A DNA stretch of 64,000 nucleotides from Streptomyces griseofuscus (GTDB taxonomy: Bacteria; Actinomycetota; Actinomycetes; Streptomycetales; Streptomycetaceae), in contig NZ_CP051006.1 of assembly GCF_014673495.1 (NCBI RefSeq), positions 6,138,001-6,202,000 of the forward strand. Reading direction: 5' to 3'. A program made the position numbers and the translations under genes. How positions within the stretch are numbered: position 1 is the stretch's first letter; each line of letters opens with the position of its first letter. The notes beneath the pieces were generated by a model. The model was not told the origin of the DNA. It was given only the letters and a program-made list of their open reading frames with translations, and made no database searches. Positions 1-8,501 of the stretch are shown in pieces.

Positions 1-739
1 CTCGCTGACCCGGATCGACGGTCAGCGTGCCGCGACGATCACGGCCAAGCCGACCGGTGACAACACGGGCGCGGTCAGCACCCAGCTCCAGTCGAAGATC
101 AAGGCCCTGAAGCTGCCCGCGGGCGCCGAGGCCCAGATCGGCGGCGTCACCTCCGACCAGAACGACGCCTTCAAGAACCTCGGCCTCGCCATGCTGGCCG
201 CGATCGCGATCGTCTTCATGCTCCTGGTCGCGACCTTCCGCTCGCTGGCGCAGCCGCTGATCCTGCTGGTCTCCATCCCGTTCGCGGCGACCGGCGCCCT
301 GGGTCTGCTGATCATCACGGGCACCCCGATGGGTGTTCCGGCCATGATCGGCATGCTGATGCTGATCGGCATCGTGGTGACCAACGCGATCGTGCTGATC
401 GACCTGATCAACCAGTACCGGGCCCAGGGGTACGGCGTGGTCGAGGCCGTGGTCGAGGGCGGCCGCCACCGCCTCCGCCCCATCCTGATGACGGCCCTGG
501 CCACGATCTTCGCCCTGCTGCCGATGGCCCTGGGTGTCACGGGCGAGGGCGGCTTCATCGCCCAGCCGCTCGCGGTCGTGGTGATCGGCGGCCTGATCAC
601 CTCCACCCTGCTGACCCTCCTGCTGGTCCCGACCCTCTACGCCATGCTGGAACTCCGCAAGGAACGCCGCGCGAACAAGAAGTCGGCCAAGCACCAACCC
701 CCGACACCGGCAGAACCCGACCTCCTGGCCCAGGTCTGA
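1..739 (+). CDS. RND-family efflux transporter, C-terminal part (5' truncated)
   Basis: About 245 residues are present in an open frame that runs in from the left edge; the N-terminal ~800 residues of a full RND pump lie outside. The fragment starts in the periplasmic domain and continues into the last membrane segments. The helix motif GIVVTNAIVLIDLIN, followed by a cytoplasmic loop rich in Arg (GGRHRLRPILMTAL), is typical of the hydrophobe/amphiphile efflux (AcrB/HAE-1) group rather than the MMPL group. Expected role: proton-driven export across the cytoplasmic membrane. The tail after the last helix is short and Lys/Arg-rich. A strong hairpin follows the stop codon. Substrate cannot be inferred. 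Confidence 0.85.
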   Translation, partial: SLTRIDGQRAATITAKPTGDNTGAVSTQLQSKIKALKLPAGAEAQIGGVTSDQNDAFKNLGLAMLAAIAIVFMLLVATFRSLAQPLILLVSIPFAATGALGLLIITGTPMGVPAMIGMLMLIGIVVTNAIVLIDLINQYRAQGYGVVEAVVEGGRHRLRPILMTALATIFALLPMALGVTGEGGFIAQPLAVVVIGGLITSTLLTLLLVPTLYAMLELRKERRANKKSAKHQPPTPAEPDLLAQV

Positions 740-756
740 CCCCGGCCCCACCCAAA

Positions 757-792
757 GAGGGGCACCCCCTGGATATCCGGGGGATGCCCCTC
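757..792 (+). terminator. Intrinsic-type terminator hairpin after the RND pump gene
   Basis: GAGGGGCACCCCC and its near-complement GGGGGATGCCCCTC flank a self-complementary GGATATCC core, giving a stem of about 17 pairs with only G-U wobbles. It begins 18 bases after the RND stop codon. There is no long T tract, as is common in Streptomyces terminators. Confidence 0.7.
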
Positions 793-941
793 CGGGCTTT
801 CCGGCTCATGGACGACTCGTCCGCTCACAACTCCACAACCTGAAGGAGCTCCGCCCGGGCTCGTCTACCTGGAGACCCCGAGCGAGGATCCGGGGATCGA
901 CGCGCCCGAACGCGACCGGATGCAGGTCGAGCCGCCGGAGG

Positions 942-2126
942 CTACGGCAGGGCCAGCATCCGTTCCAGGGCCAGCTTTGCGAAGGTCTCCGTTTCCTCGT
1001 CGACCTGGATGTGGTTGACCAGGTTGCCCTCGGCGAGGGATTCCAGGGTCCAGACCAGGTGGGGGAGGTCGATGCGGTTCATGGTGGAGCAGAAGCAGAC
1101 CGTGCGGTCGAGGAAGACGATCTCCTTGCCCTCGGGGGCGAAGCGGTTGGCGAGGCGGCGGACCAGGTTCAGTTCCGTGCCGATCGCCCACTTCGAGCCG
1201 GCGGGAGCCGCCTCCAGGGCCTTGATGATGTACTCGGTCGAGCCGACCTGGTCCGCCGCGGCCACGACCTCGTGCTTGCACTCCGGGTGCACCAGGACGT
1301 TCACCCCGGGGATACGGGCGCGCACATCGTTCACCGAGTCCAGGCTGAAGCGGCCGTGGACCGAGCAGTGGCCGCGCCACAGGATCATCTTCGCGGCGCG
1401 CAGCTCGTCCGCCGTCAGGCCGCCGTTCGGCTTGTGCGGGTTGTAGACGACGCAGTCCTCCAGGGACATCCCCATGTCCCGCACGGCGGTGTTGCGGCCC
1501 AGGTGCTGGTCGGGCAGGAAGAGCACCTTCTCGCCCTGCTCGAACGCCCAGTCCAGCGCGCGCTTGGCGTTGGAGGACGTGCAGATGGTCCCGCCGTGCT
1601 TGCCGGTGAACGCCTTGATGTCGGCCGAGGAGTTCATGTACGACACCGGGACGACCTGCTCGGATATCCCGGCCTCGGTCAGCACGTCCCAGCACTCCGC
1701 GACCTGTTCGGCCGTCGCCATGTCGGCCATGGAGCAGCCGGCCGCGAGGTCCGGCAGTACGACCTTCTGGTCGGCGGAGGTGAGGATGTCCGCCGACTCG
1801 GCCATGAAGTGCACACCGCAGAAGACGATGTACTCGGCCTCCGGACGCGCCGCCGCGTCCCGGGCCAGCTTGAAGGAGTCGCCCGTGACGTCGGCGAACT
1901 GGATCACCTCGTCACGCTGGTAGTGGTGACCGAGCACGAACACCTTGTCGCCGAGCTTCTCCTTGGCGGCGCGGGCGCGCTCGACCAGGGCGGGGTCGGA
2001 GGGCGACGGCAGATCGCCGGGGCACTCGACACCCCGCTCGCTCTTCGGGTCGGCCTCGCGGCCGAGCAGCAACAGGGCGAGCGGAGTCGGCTGGACGTCG
2101 AGCTCCGGGGTCTGGGCGGTGGTCAC
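942..2126 (-). CDS. nadA: Quinolinate synthase NadA
   Basis: NadA condenses iminoaspartate with dihydroxyacetone phosphate to quinolinate, the second step of de novo NAD synthesis, using an oxygen-sensitive [4Fe-4S] cluster. Family motifs are clear: VLGHHYQRDEVIQFAD near residue 65, FCGVHFMAESAD, LPDLAAGCSMADM, SYMNSSADIKAF, GHCSVHGRF, HPECKHEV and CFCSTMNRIDLPH, which include the cluster cysteines. I chose the GTG at 2126 (394 residues) because GAAAGG lies about 9 bases upstream. The GTG at 2135 is in frame but has no spaced ribosome binding site. nadB and nadC are not beside it. It diverges from erpA, an Fe-S cluster carrier, which fits its need for an Fe-S cluster. Confidence 0.95.
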   Translation of the reverse strand: MTTAQTPELDVQPTPLALLLLGREADPKSERGVECPGDLPSPSDPALVERARAAKEKLGDKVFVLGHHYQRDEVIQFADVTGDSFKLARDAAARPEAEYIVFCGVHFMAESADILTSADQKVVLPDLAAGCSMADMATAEQVAECWDVLTEAGISEQVVPVSYMNSSADIKAFTGKHGGTICTSSNAKRALDWAFEQGEKVLFLPDQHLGRNTAVRDMGMSLEDCVVYNPHKPNGGLTADELRAAKMILWRGHCSVHGRFSLDSVNDVRARIPGVNVLVHPECKHEVVAAADQVGSTEYIIKALEAAPAGSKWAIGTELNLVRRLANRFAPEGKEIVFLDRTVCFCSTMNRIDLPHLVWTLESLAEGNLVNHIQVDEETETFAKLALERMLALP

Positions 2127-2155
2127 GGCACGCACCCTTTCTATTTCTCGTCTAT

Positions 2156-2188
2156 CTGACGCTATCTATCATAAACGCTTCACGTCAG
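2156..2188 (-). promoter_or_regulatory. Possible nadA promoter with inverted repeat
   Basis: A TATGAT-like -10 on the minus strand (2168-2173) lies between the two arms of an inverted repeat, CTGACG (2156-2161) and CGTCAG (2183-2188), in an unusually AT-rich stretch upstream of nadA. I cannot match the repeat to a known NAD-repressor site, so an operator role is only inferred from its position. Confidence 0.3.
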
Positions 2189-2331
2189 TTTGACGATGGC
2201 CCTCGTGTCCATGTGACGTGAATCCCGGCCCGGCCGCCCCGGATCCCCCCGCGGGCCGCTGTGCGCCTTCGCGCGCGTATGCGAGCATGAAGGGGCAGAA
2301 AGCAAAATCGCGACCACGTGACGCCCGGCCC

Positions 2332-2358
2332 GGAATGAATCCGCGGAAGCGCCGGTTG
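2332..2358 (+). promoter_or_regulatory. Sigma-R-like promoter upstream of erpA
   Basis: GGAAT (2332-2336), an 18-base spacer and GTTG (2355-2358) match the published Streptomyces sigma-R consensus (GGGAAT-N18-GTTG) except for the first G. The -10 is about 45 bases before the erpA start, a plausible leader length. Sigma-R responds to thiol oxidation, which would fit an Fe-S delivery protein. Assignment rests on pattern and spacing only. Confidence 0.5.
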
Positions 2359-2402
2359 CACTCGTCGGCAAGCAGTCTCCGTACAACCCGGGAGAGATGT
2401 AG

Positions 2403-2759
2403 ATGTCCGTATCGGACGAGACCACAACCGTCAGCGACGGCATCATCCTGACCGACGCCGCCGCGGCCAAGGTCAAGGCCCTGCTCGACCAGGAAGGCCG
2501 TGACGACCTCGCGCTGCGCGTCGCCGTTCAGCCCGGCGGCTGCTCGGGCCTGCGGTACCAGCTGTTCTTCGACGAGCGCGCCCTCGACGGCGACGTGGAG
2601 AAGGACTTCGGCGGGGTCAAGGTCGTCACCGACCGCATGAGCGCCCCGTACCTGGGCGGCGCCACCGTCGACTTCGTGGACACGATCGAGAAGCAGGGCT
2701 TCACGATCGACAACCCGAACGCGACCGGCTCCTGCGCCTGCGGCGACTCCTTCAGCTGA
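2403..2759 (+). CDS. erpA: Iron-sulfur cluster insertion protein ErpA (A-type carrier)
   Basis: A 118-residue cytoplasmic A-type carrier of the HesB/IscA family that receives Fe-S clusters from the SUF machinery and passes them to apo-enzymes. The three conserved cysteines are present: one in PGGCSGLRY and two in the C-terminal GSCACGDSFS. Length is standard for the family. The ATG follows a purine-rich GGGAGAG. It lies divergent from nadA, a likely client, with a sigma-R-like promoter in the shared gap and a strong bidirectional hairpin downstream. The ErpA rather than IscA label rests on overall similarity and actinobacterial context. Confidence 0.92.
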   Translation: MSVSDETTTVSDGIILTDAAAAKVKALLDQEGRDDLALRVAVQPGGCSGLRYQLFFDERALDGDVEKDFGGVKVVTDRMSAPYLGGATVDFVDTIEKQGFTIDNPNATGSCACGDSFS

Positions 2760-2804
2760 ATCATCCGGCTGAGCCATCGCCATCGCGTGTGAAGATCGGC
2801 TGAA

Positions 2805-2848
2805 GACAGAGGCGGCGGCCCCCGTGCGGGGGGCTCGCCGCCTCTGTC
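2805..2848. terminator. Bidirectional terminator between erpA and the DUF4331 gene
   Basis: GACAGAGGCGGCG (2805-2817) pairs perfectly with CGCCGCCTCTGTC (2836-2848), and an inner GGCCCCCC/GGGGGGCT stem extends it. It lies between convergent genes and can serve both. Confidence 0.8.
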
Positions 2849-2873
2849 GTACGACCTCGGGGGCCGGGCTCCG

Positions 2874-3893
2874 TCAGGAAGCCGCCGCCGGGTGCGGGTC
2901 GCCGAGGTACGGGAAATGGTCCAGGGTGTCGGTGTGCGGCGACAGACCGGTGGGCGGCGCCTCGTTCTTGGTCAGGAACGCCACGCGGATGTCGATGACG
3001 TCCTCCGTGAACGTCCGGCCGTTCGGATACACCGCGGGCCTGGACGGGTCGAAGTGCAGCACGTCCGGCAGGATGCCGTGCTCGTCGAGCGCGGCGATCG
3101 CCTCCTCGCGCGAGTAACCGCCGGTGTGGCCCAGCAGATGGACGAACTGGTCCGTCCATCTGGCCCGGTCGTTCGCCGGCTCGCTCGCGTTGTACTCCTC
3201 CTTCGTGTCGTCGGTGTTGAAGAAGCTGCTGATCGACGGGTGGCCGGCCCGGTCCGCGTGGACGAGTTCACCGTCGCGCAGCACGCTGCACCGGCCCCAG
3301 ATCCGCAGTTCGGACTGGGGCGCCAGCTCGGCCGTCGGCAGTTCGATGGCCATGGAGAAGACATTGGCCGTGGTGTTGGAGTCGACGCCGGTCCACGGGG
3401 ACTTCCCGCCCAGATGCGGCGCGGTGAAATTCCGTTTGCCGCTGGTGTCGAACAGATTCTTGATGCCGTCGAAGTCGAAGAAGAAGGCGTCGCTGCGGCT
3501 GCCGGCGGCCACCTGGTACTCGCCGAAGGTGACCACATTGGCCCGGGGGCCGAAGGAGACGGCGGCATCCGAGACGATCTTCGTGCCGACCGCCTCGGGG
3601 CTCCGGGACTCCGCGCCGGTCGCCATGTAGACGCTGTAGGTCTGCGAGCCGTCGGCCGCCGGCGGGCCGAAGACCCAGCTGAAGGCGACGTCGGTCAGCA
3701 GGTCGCCGTCATTGTCGATGTTCAGGCGGTACACGGCGTCGGGGTGCAGGGCGTCCGCGTTGGGGTTGGCGTTGAGGATGAGCACGGTCCTGCTCGGATC
3801 GCCGGGTGCCGTGAAGGCGTAGAGGTCGCACAGATCGAGGCGTTGGTCGCCGAGTGGTGGTCCAAGACTGAGGCCGGTGAAGTGGTTGGACAT
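2874..3893 (-). CDS. DUF4331 domain-containing protein
   Basis: A 339-residue protein covered almost end to end by the DUF4331 domain, whose function is not established. Family-like segments include the N-terminal DLCDLYAFTAPGDPSRT, LNANPNADALHPDAVY, and the C-terminal NGRTFTEDVIDIRVAFLT. No signal peptide or membrane helix is visible, whereas many relatives are exported. The start at ATG 3893 is supported by GGAAGGG 6 bases upstream. An in-frame ATG 24 codons earlier lacks comparable support. It is separated by about 180 bases from the next minus-strand gene and is probably monocistronic. Confidence 0.8.
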   Translation of the reverse strand: MSNHFTGLSLGPPLGDQRLDLCDLYAFTAPGDPSRTVLILNANPNADALHPDAVYRLNIDNDGDLLTDVAFSWVFGPPAADGSQTYSVYMATGAESRSPEAVGTKIVSDAAVSFGPRANVVTFGEYQVAAGSRSDAFFFDFDGIKNLFDTSGKRNFTAPHLGGKSPWTGVDSNTTANVFSMAIELPTAELAPQSELRIWGRCSVLRDGELVHADRAGHPSISSFFNTDDTKEEYNASEPANDRARWTDQFVHLLGHTGGYSREEAIAALDEHGILPDVLHFDPSRPAVYPNGRTFTEDVIDIRVAFLTKNEAPPTGLSPHTDTLDHFPYLGDPHPAAAS

Positions 3894-4048
3894 GCCAGGC
3901 CCTTCCGTTGCTCGCCCTGCGGAAAACCGCTGAAATGTCACGTTAGCCGTCATATCGTTCCGGCCATCGAGGGCGAAGGTGCGGTCATCGGACAACCGCT
4001 CGAACGGGTCACCGACGGCCGGGAGGCGATCACCTCCCGGTCCGGGAG

Positions 4049-4068
4049 CCGCCCTTCGGCGAGGGCGG
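4049..4068 (-). terminator. Possible terminator downstream of the membrane-anchored protein gene
   Basis: CCGCCCTT (4049-4056) and GAGGGCGG (4061-4068) form a short GC-rich hairpin just after the stop codon at 4070. No T tract is present, so this is a weak call. Confidence 0.35.
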
Positions 4069-4069
4069 G

Positions 4070-5458
4070 CTACGGCCGCGCGCCCTGCTTCGCCTGCGGG
4101 ATCCGCGTGCCGTCCGCGCCGACCACCGCCCGGCCGTCCACCGGCGCCTTCAGTCGCACGGTCCGTGTGAACTCCTTGGCGATCATCGGGCAGATCTTGC
4201 CCTCCTGCCGGTGCTCGGTGACCGTGACCGTCACCCGGGTGGCGCTCTCCCGGGCCGCCACCGCGTAGTCGGCACACAGGCCGCCGTAGAAGCTCACGGT
4301 GAGTTTCCGGTCGTCGGCCGTGTAGCCGGTGACCTTGACCGAGCTGCCGGGGCCGGCCGTCGGTGACGCCGGGGGCGCCGAAGAGGTCAGATAGCGGGGA
4401 TCGATCGCGGGGTACGACACCGTGCCCGAGTCCCGCGTCTCGAACAGCCAGGACGGCACCAGGGTCTGCCGGCCGCCGACCGAGTGCGCGGCCAGCCCGA
4501 ACACCGCCCTGTCCACGGTGACCGTCCCGGCGGGCGCCGGGGACGCCTGCCCGCACGGCCCGTCCAGACGTGTCGCGAACCGCCCCGGGTCCGCACAGCC
4601 CCCGGGCCCCATCCGGTGGTCGCCCTTCGGCGCCGCGTTCATCAGCGCCAGGGTCTTCTCCGCGTCCAGGACGGGGTACGTCGCCCCCTTCACCGGCGTC
4701 GACAGCAGTCCGTGCCCGCCGACCACCTCGCCCTGCCCGCTGATCGTCAGCCCGGTCGCCCAGCCGGTGGTGGGCAGCCCGCCCACCACCGGGTCGGCGG
4801 TCACCACCCGCTGCTTGCCCATGACCTGGCCGGCATCGGTCCTCGCGCCCGCCAGACCGGCCGCGCGCAGCACCGGCGCCGCCGCCTTCTCGGCCACCGC
4901 CGCGCTCACCGGCGCCCCGGTGGGACCCACCGGCCCGGTCGCGCACAGGGGGCCCTTCTTGCAGTCGTCGGTGCCCGGCGCGTACCGGCTGAAGGTCCAG
5001 CTGCCCGGCGCCTCCCGGTTCACCTGGAGGGTCGGCCCGGAACCGTCCTTGCCGCCGAGCCGCCAGCCGTGCCCCTCGGCCACCGGCGTCCCGCTCACCC
5101 CGAGCGCCTTCGCCAGCCGGAGCACCTGGTCCACGCGGACCTCCGCCCCCGCTCCGTACACCGCCGCCGAGCCGGGCCCCCGGGGCAGCGCGCCCTGGGC
5201 CACGTAGTGGGCGCCGTAGGGGTCCGAGCCGTCGTCCAGGGCGAGCGGTGGGGGAGTGGTGGAGTCCGCGGCGGTGGGGGCCGTACGACCGCCCGGGCCG
5301 TCGCTCGCCGCGACGTACGCGCCACCGCCGCCGATCAGCAGGACGGCGGCCAGGGCGGAGAGGACGACGGCACGCGAGCGCCGTCGGGAACGCCCCGCCT
5401 CCCGCACGTCTGGCACCTCGGGGACATCCCCCGTGTTCTCAGGCCGCTCCGTGTTCAC
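4070..5458 (-). CDS. Uncharacterised membrane-anchored secreted protein
   Basis: 462 residues, family not recognised. The N-terminus is a short polar stretch with RRRSR, then one hydrophobic helix (AVVLSALAAVLLIGGGGAYV, about residues 30-50), so most of the protein should lie outside the membrane. The external part is Pro/Thr/Ala-rich at first and then alternates beta-type segments. Cysteines occur mostly in pairs (DDCKKGPLCATG, GGCADPG with DGPCGQ, GLCADY with KICPM), which suggests disulfides. This architecture resembles outward-facing proteins linked to sigma/anti-sigma loci, but no such gene is adjacent. A small frameshifted gene sits about 110 bases upstream on the same strand and may have been co-transcribed. 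Confidence 0.75.
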   Translation of the reverse strand: MNTERPENTGDVPEVPDVREAGRSRRRSRAVVLSALAAVLLIGGGGAYVAASDGPGGRTAPTAADSTTPPPLALDDGSDPYGAHYVAQGALPRGPGSAAVYGAGAEVRVDQVLRLAKALGVSGTPVAEGHGWRLGGKDGSGPTLQVNREAPGSWTFSRYAPGTDDCKKGPLCATGPVGPTGAPVSAAVAEKAAAPVLRAAGLAGARTDAGQVMGKQRVVTADPVVGGLPTTGWATGLTISGQGEVVGGHGLLSTPVKGATYPVLDAEKTLALMNAAPKGDHRMGPGGCADPGRFATRLDGPCGQASPAPAGTVTVDRAVFGLAAHSVGGRQTLVPSWLFETRDSGTVSYPAIDPRYLTSSAPPASPTAGPGSSVKVTGYTADDRKLTVSFYGGLCADYAVAARESATRVTVTVTEHRQEGKICPMIAKEFTRTVRLKAPVDGRAVVGADGTRIPQAKQGARP

Positions 5459-5569
5459 CGCATCGCTCCTCGCCGGTCCGTGTCCCGCGTGCCCCGCGTG
5501 AGGGGACGACCATGGGACGAGGGAGGGGAGCGGGAGGTTCCCGGGCCTACGCCGTACGGGTGAGCGGGA

Positions 5570-5807
5570 TCAGTCGCCGTAGTCGGACATGCCGTCCAGC
5601 AGCCGGACGGAGTGCTGGGACACGGAGACCTTGTGGATGCGGGACGGCGGCACCGGGCGGGACGCGCTGCGCGCGGGCGCCGGCCAGCGCCGGGCCATCC
5701 GGGCGCAGTCGCCGCGCAGGGTGTCGAGGCCGCCCTCCAGATCGCCGGGGGCGGGGGGGGACGGGAGTGCCGGACGCGGCGGACGAGGAGCCCTTGAGGT
5801 TCGTCAT
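5570..5807 (-). pseudogene. Small conserved-looking gene interrupted by a frameshift at a G8 run
   Basis: From ATG 5807 the frame reads MTNLKGSSSAASGTPVPP and then loses coding character. A different frame, closed upstream by a stop at 5804-5806, reads GDLEGGLDTLRGDCARMARR and on to SVRLLDGMSDYGD with a stop at 5570. That frame has strict Streptomyces third-position GC bias. The frames meet at eight consecutive G (5753-5760). Removing one G joins them into an intact 78-residue protein. It is therefore either a real frameshift or a sequencing error in a homopolymer. The intact product would be a small polar protein of unknown function upstream of the membrane-anchored protein. Confidence 0.6.
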
Positions 5808-5936
5808 GAGGGAACCGTAGGCACGGTCGAGCCTGCGAAGAAAGATCTACTATCGGGTAGTTTCGTCAACTACAGCGCCGTCCCCTGACCGGGTAGCGTG
5901 AACTGTCAATCCCGCCTCCCGCAGGAGAACCCCGTC

Positions 5937-6911
5937 GTGCGCATCGCAGTCACCGGCTCCATCGCCACCGACCACCTCATGACCTTTCCCGGCCGGTTCG
6001 CCGACCAGCTCGTCGCGGACCAGCTGCACACGGTTTCGCTCTCCTTCCTCGTCGACAACCTCGACGTGCGCCGTGGCGGTGTCGCCGCCAACATCGCGTT
6101 CGGCATGGGCCAGCTCGGCACCCGGCCGATCCTGGTCGGCGCCGCCGGCTTCGACTTCGACGAGTACCGGGCCTGGCTCGACCGGCACGGCGTCGACACC
6201 GAGTCGGTCCGCATCTCCGACACCCTGCACACCGCGCGCTTCGTGTGCACCACCGACGCCGACCACAACCAGATCGGCTCCTTCTACACGGGCGCGATGA
6301 GCGAGGCCCGGCTGATCGAGCTCAAGACGGTCGCCGACCGGGTGGGCGGCCTCGACCTGGTGCTGATCGGCGCCGACGACCCCGAGGCGATGCTCCGCCA
6401 CACGGAGGAGTGCCGGTCCCGCTCGATCCCGTTCGCCGCGGACTTCTCGCAGCAGATCGCCCGCATGGAGGGCGAGGAGATCCGGATCCTGCTGGAGGGC
6501 GCCACGTACCTCTTCTCGAACGAGTACGAGAAGGGCCTCATCCAGACCAAGACCGGCCTCACCGACGAGGAGATCCTCGCGAAGGTCGGCCACCGGGTGA
6601 CCACGCTCGGCTCGCGGGGCGTGCGCATCGAGCAGGCGGGCGCGGACCCGATCGAGGTCGGCTGCGCCGAGGAGGAGCGCAAGGCCGACCCCACGGGTGT
6701 CGGCGACGCCTTCCGCGCGGGCTTCCTGTCCGGCCTCGCCTGGGGCGTCTCGCTGGAGCGGGCGGCGCAGGTGGGCTGCATGCTCGCGACGCTGGTCATC
6801 GAGACCGTGGGCACGCAGGAGTACCAGCTGCGCCGCGGCCACTTCATGGAGCGCTTCGTGAAGGCGTACGGCGACGAGGCGGGCGAAGAGGTCCGCACGT
6901 ACCTGCGCTGA
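5937..6911 (+). CDS. adoK: PfkB-family kinase, adenosine kinase AdoK-like
   Basis: A 324-residue ribokinase/PfkB fold sugar kinase. The N-terminal VRIAVTGSIATDHLMTFPGRF, the GGVAANIAFGMGQLG glycine signature and the C-terminal DPTGVGDAFRAGF, which holds the catalytic Asp and anion hole, are all intact. Sequence and length closely resemble the Mycobacterium tuberculosis adenosine kinase Rv2202c as I remember it, and that gene also sits near ctaC and qcr genes. Predicted reaction: adenosine plus ATP (or GTP) to AMP, a purine salvage step. The GTG at 5937 has GGAG nearby; an upstream in-frame GTG at 5898 would add 13 atypical residues. Other nucleoside or sugar substrates cannot be excluded. Confidence 0.85.
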   Translation: MRIAVTGSIATDHLMTFPGRFADQLVADQLHTVSLSFLVDNLDVRRGGVAANIAFGMGQLGTRPILVGAAGFDFDEYRAWLDRHGVDTESVRISDTLHTARFVCTTDADHNQIGSFYTGAMSEARLIELKTVADRVGGLDLVLIGADDPEAMLRHTEECRSRSIPFAADFSQQIARMEGEEIRILLEGATYLFSNEYEKGLIQTKTGLTDEEILAKVGHRVTTLGSRGVRIEQAGADPIEVGCAEEERKADPTGVGDAFRAGFLSGLAWGVSLERAAQVGCMLATLVIETVGTQEYQLRRGHFMERFVKAYGDEAGEEVRTYLR

Positions 6912-6939
6912 CGACCCGTACCCGCGCTGACGGCGCGGG

Positions 6940-8322
6940 TCAGCCGAGCCGGCGGACCAGGTACGCCGTTCCCCCGTCCGCCGGTTCCTCGCCCACGTAC
7001 TCCTGTTCCCGCATCTCGCACCACGCCGGGATGTCCAGGCGGGCCGCCTCGTCGTCCGAGAGGACGCGGACGGTGCCGCCCACGGGGACGCCGGGGAACA
7101 CCTTGGCCAGTTCGATGACCGGGATGGGGCACCGCTTGCCGAGGGCGTCCACGACCAGGGCGGCCGGCTCGGCAGCCGCGGGGGCGGCGGCCGCGGGGGC
7201 GCCCAGCTTGTCCCGCGCCCCGGCGACGACCCCCGGCAGCACGGCCAGGAAGCGTTCCACGTCCTCCTCCGCCGTGCCCAGCGGCAGCGACACCCGGACA
7301 TTGCCCTCGCTGAGCACGCCCATGGCCTTCAGCACATGGCTCGGGGTCAGCGTGCTGCTGGTGCAGGAGGAGCCGGAGGAGACGGCGAAGCCCTCGCGGT
7401 CCAGCTCGTGCAGCAGGGTCTCCCCGTCGACATAGAGACATGAGAAGGTGACGATCCCCGGCAGCCGGTGCTCCGGGTCGCCCACCACCTCCACATCGGG
7501 CACCAGCCGCGGCACCCGCGCCCGGATCCGCTCCGTCAGCTCCCGCAGCCGTACCGACTCCTGGGCCGCCTCGGCCCGTACCGCGCGCAGCGAGGCGACC
7601 GCCGCCACGACGGCCGGGATGTTCTCGAACCCCGGGGCGCGCCCCGACTCCCGTTCGTCCGCCGGGCCTTGGGCGGCGAACCGCACCCCCTTGCGCACGA
7701 CGAGCAGCCCGACCCCCGAAGGGCCGCCCCACTTGTGCGCGCTGGCCGCGAGCAGCGACCAGCCGCCCTCGACCGGCCCCCAGCCCAGCGACTGCGCCGC
7801 GTCCACCAGCAGCGGCACCCCGGCCGCCCGGCAGACCTCGGCCACCTCGGCCACCGGCTGGGCGGTGCCCACCTCGTGATTGGCCGACTGGAGCACGGCG
7901 AGGGCGGTGTCGGTACGGAGCGCGGCGGCGTAGCCCGAGGGGGACACGGCGCCCGTCCGGTGCACCGGCACCTGGGCCACCGAGCCGCCCTCCGCCTCGA
8001 ACGCTTCCGCCGAATGGAGGACAGAGGAATGTTCGACCGCTGACACGATCAGGTGGCGTCCCACCCGGCTCCTTCCGGCCAACGCCCCCGCGACGCCCGT
8101 ATGTACGGCCCGCGTCCCCGACGGGGTGAAGACCAGTTCGTCCGCCCGGCACCCGACCGCCTCGGCCGCCGCCTCCCGCGCCGCGTCCAGCAGCATCCGC
8201 GCCTTGCGGCCCTCCCGGTACAGCCGCGCGGGGTCGGCCCACCCGTCGTCGAGGGCGGCCAACAGAGCCTGGCGGGCGACGGGATGAAGGGGAGCGGCGG
8301 AAGCCGCGTCGAAGTAGGCCAC
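6940..8322 (-). CDS. Cysteine desulfurase (NifS-like) fused to a C-terminal TusA domain
   Basis: 460 residues in two parts. Residues ~1-370 are a class V PLP enzyme: YFDAASAAPLHPVARQ at the N-terminus, SAHKWGGPSGVGLL with the PLP lysine, and SSGSSCTSSTLTPSHVLKAMG with the catalytic cysteine that carries persulfide. Residues ~385-460 are a TusA/SirA-type sulfur carrier with the CPIPVIELAK motif. Joining donor and acceptor in one chain suggests that persulfide passes from the desulfurase cysteine to the TusA cysteine within the protein. It faces adoK and lies upstream of ctaC on the opposite strand. The GTG at 8322 was chosen because the protein alignment begins there; a longer reading from 8412 has unlikely residues. 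Confidence 0.88.
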   Translation of the reverse strand: MAYFDAASAAPLHPVARQALLAALDDGWADPARLYREGRKARMLLDAAREAAAEAVGCRADELVFTPSGTRAVHTGVAGALAGRSRVGRHLIVSAVEHSSVLHSAEAFEAEGGSVAQVPVHRTGAVSPSGYAAALRTDTALAVLQSANHEVGTAQPVAEVAEVCRAAGVPLLVDAAQSLGWGPVEGGWSLLAASAHKWGGPSGVGLLVVRKGVRFAAQGPADERESGRAPGFENIPAVVAAVASLRAVRAEAAQESVRLRELTERIRARVPRLVPDVEVVGDPEHRLPGIVTFSCLYVDGETLLHELDREGFAVSSGSSCTSSTLTPSHVLKAMGVLSEGNVRVSLPLGTAEEDVERFLAVLPGVVAGARDKLGAPAAAAPAAAEPAALVVDALGKRCPIPVIELAKVFPGVPVGGTVRVLSDDEAARLDIPAWCEMREQEYVGEEPADGGTAYLVRRLG

Positions 8323-8501
8323 GGTCCCACGGTAAAACGCCGGTGACCTGTACCGACCCGAGGGGCGCGCGTTAACCGCCACCACTGGCACCCGCCCCCC
8401 AAACCCCCACAACCCGAGCTATTGGGCGCCCATCCACACCCCAACTGAGTGAGGCGCGACGCGTATGCCCCCCTCCCCGCGAACCCCCGGAAGGCGTCGG
8501 C

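Noticed and set aside
820..935. Short open stretch reading GLVYLETPSEDPGIDAPE between the RND gene and nadA
   Set aside because: It loosely resembles a coding remnant, but it has no start signal, runs into the antisense of nadA and matches no family I can name.
2874..4946. A 690-residue minus-strand open frame joining the DUF4331 region with sequence under the membrane-anchored protein gene
   Set aside because: Only the part from ATG 3893 matches DUF4331 and has a ribosome binding site; the upstream part overlaps a real gene in another frame and is Arg/Gly-rich noise.
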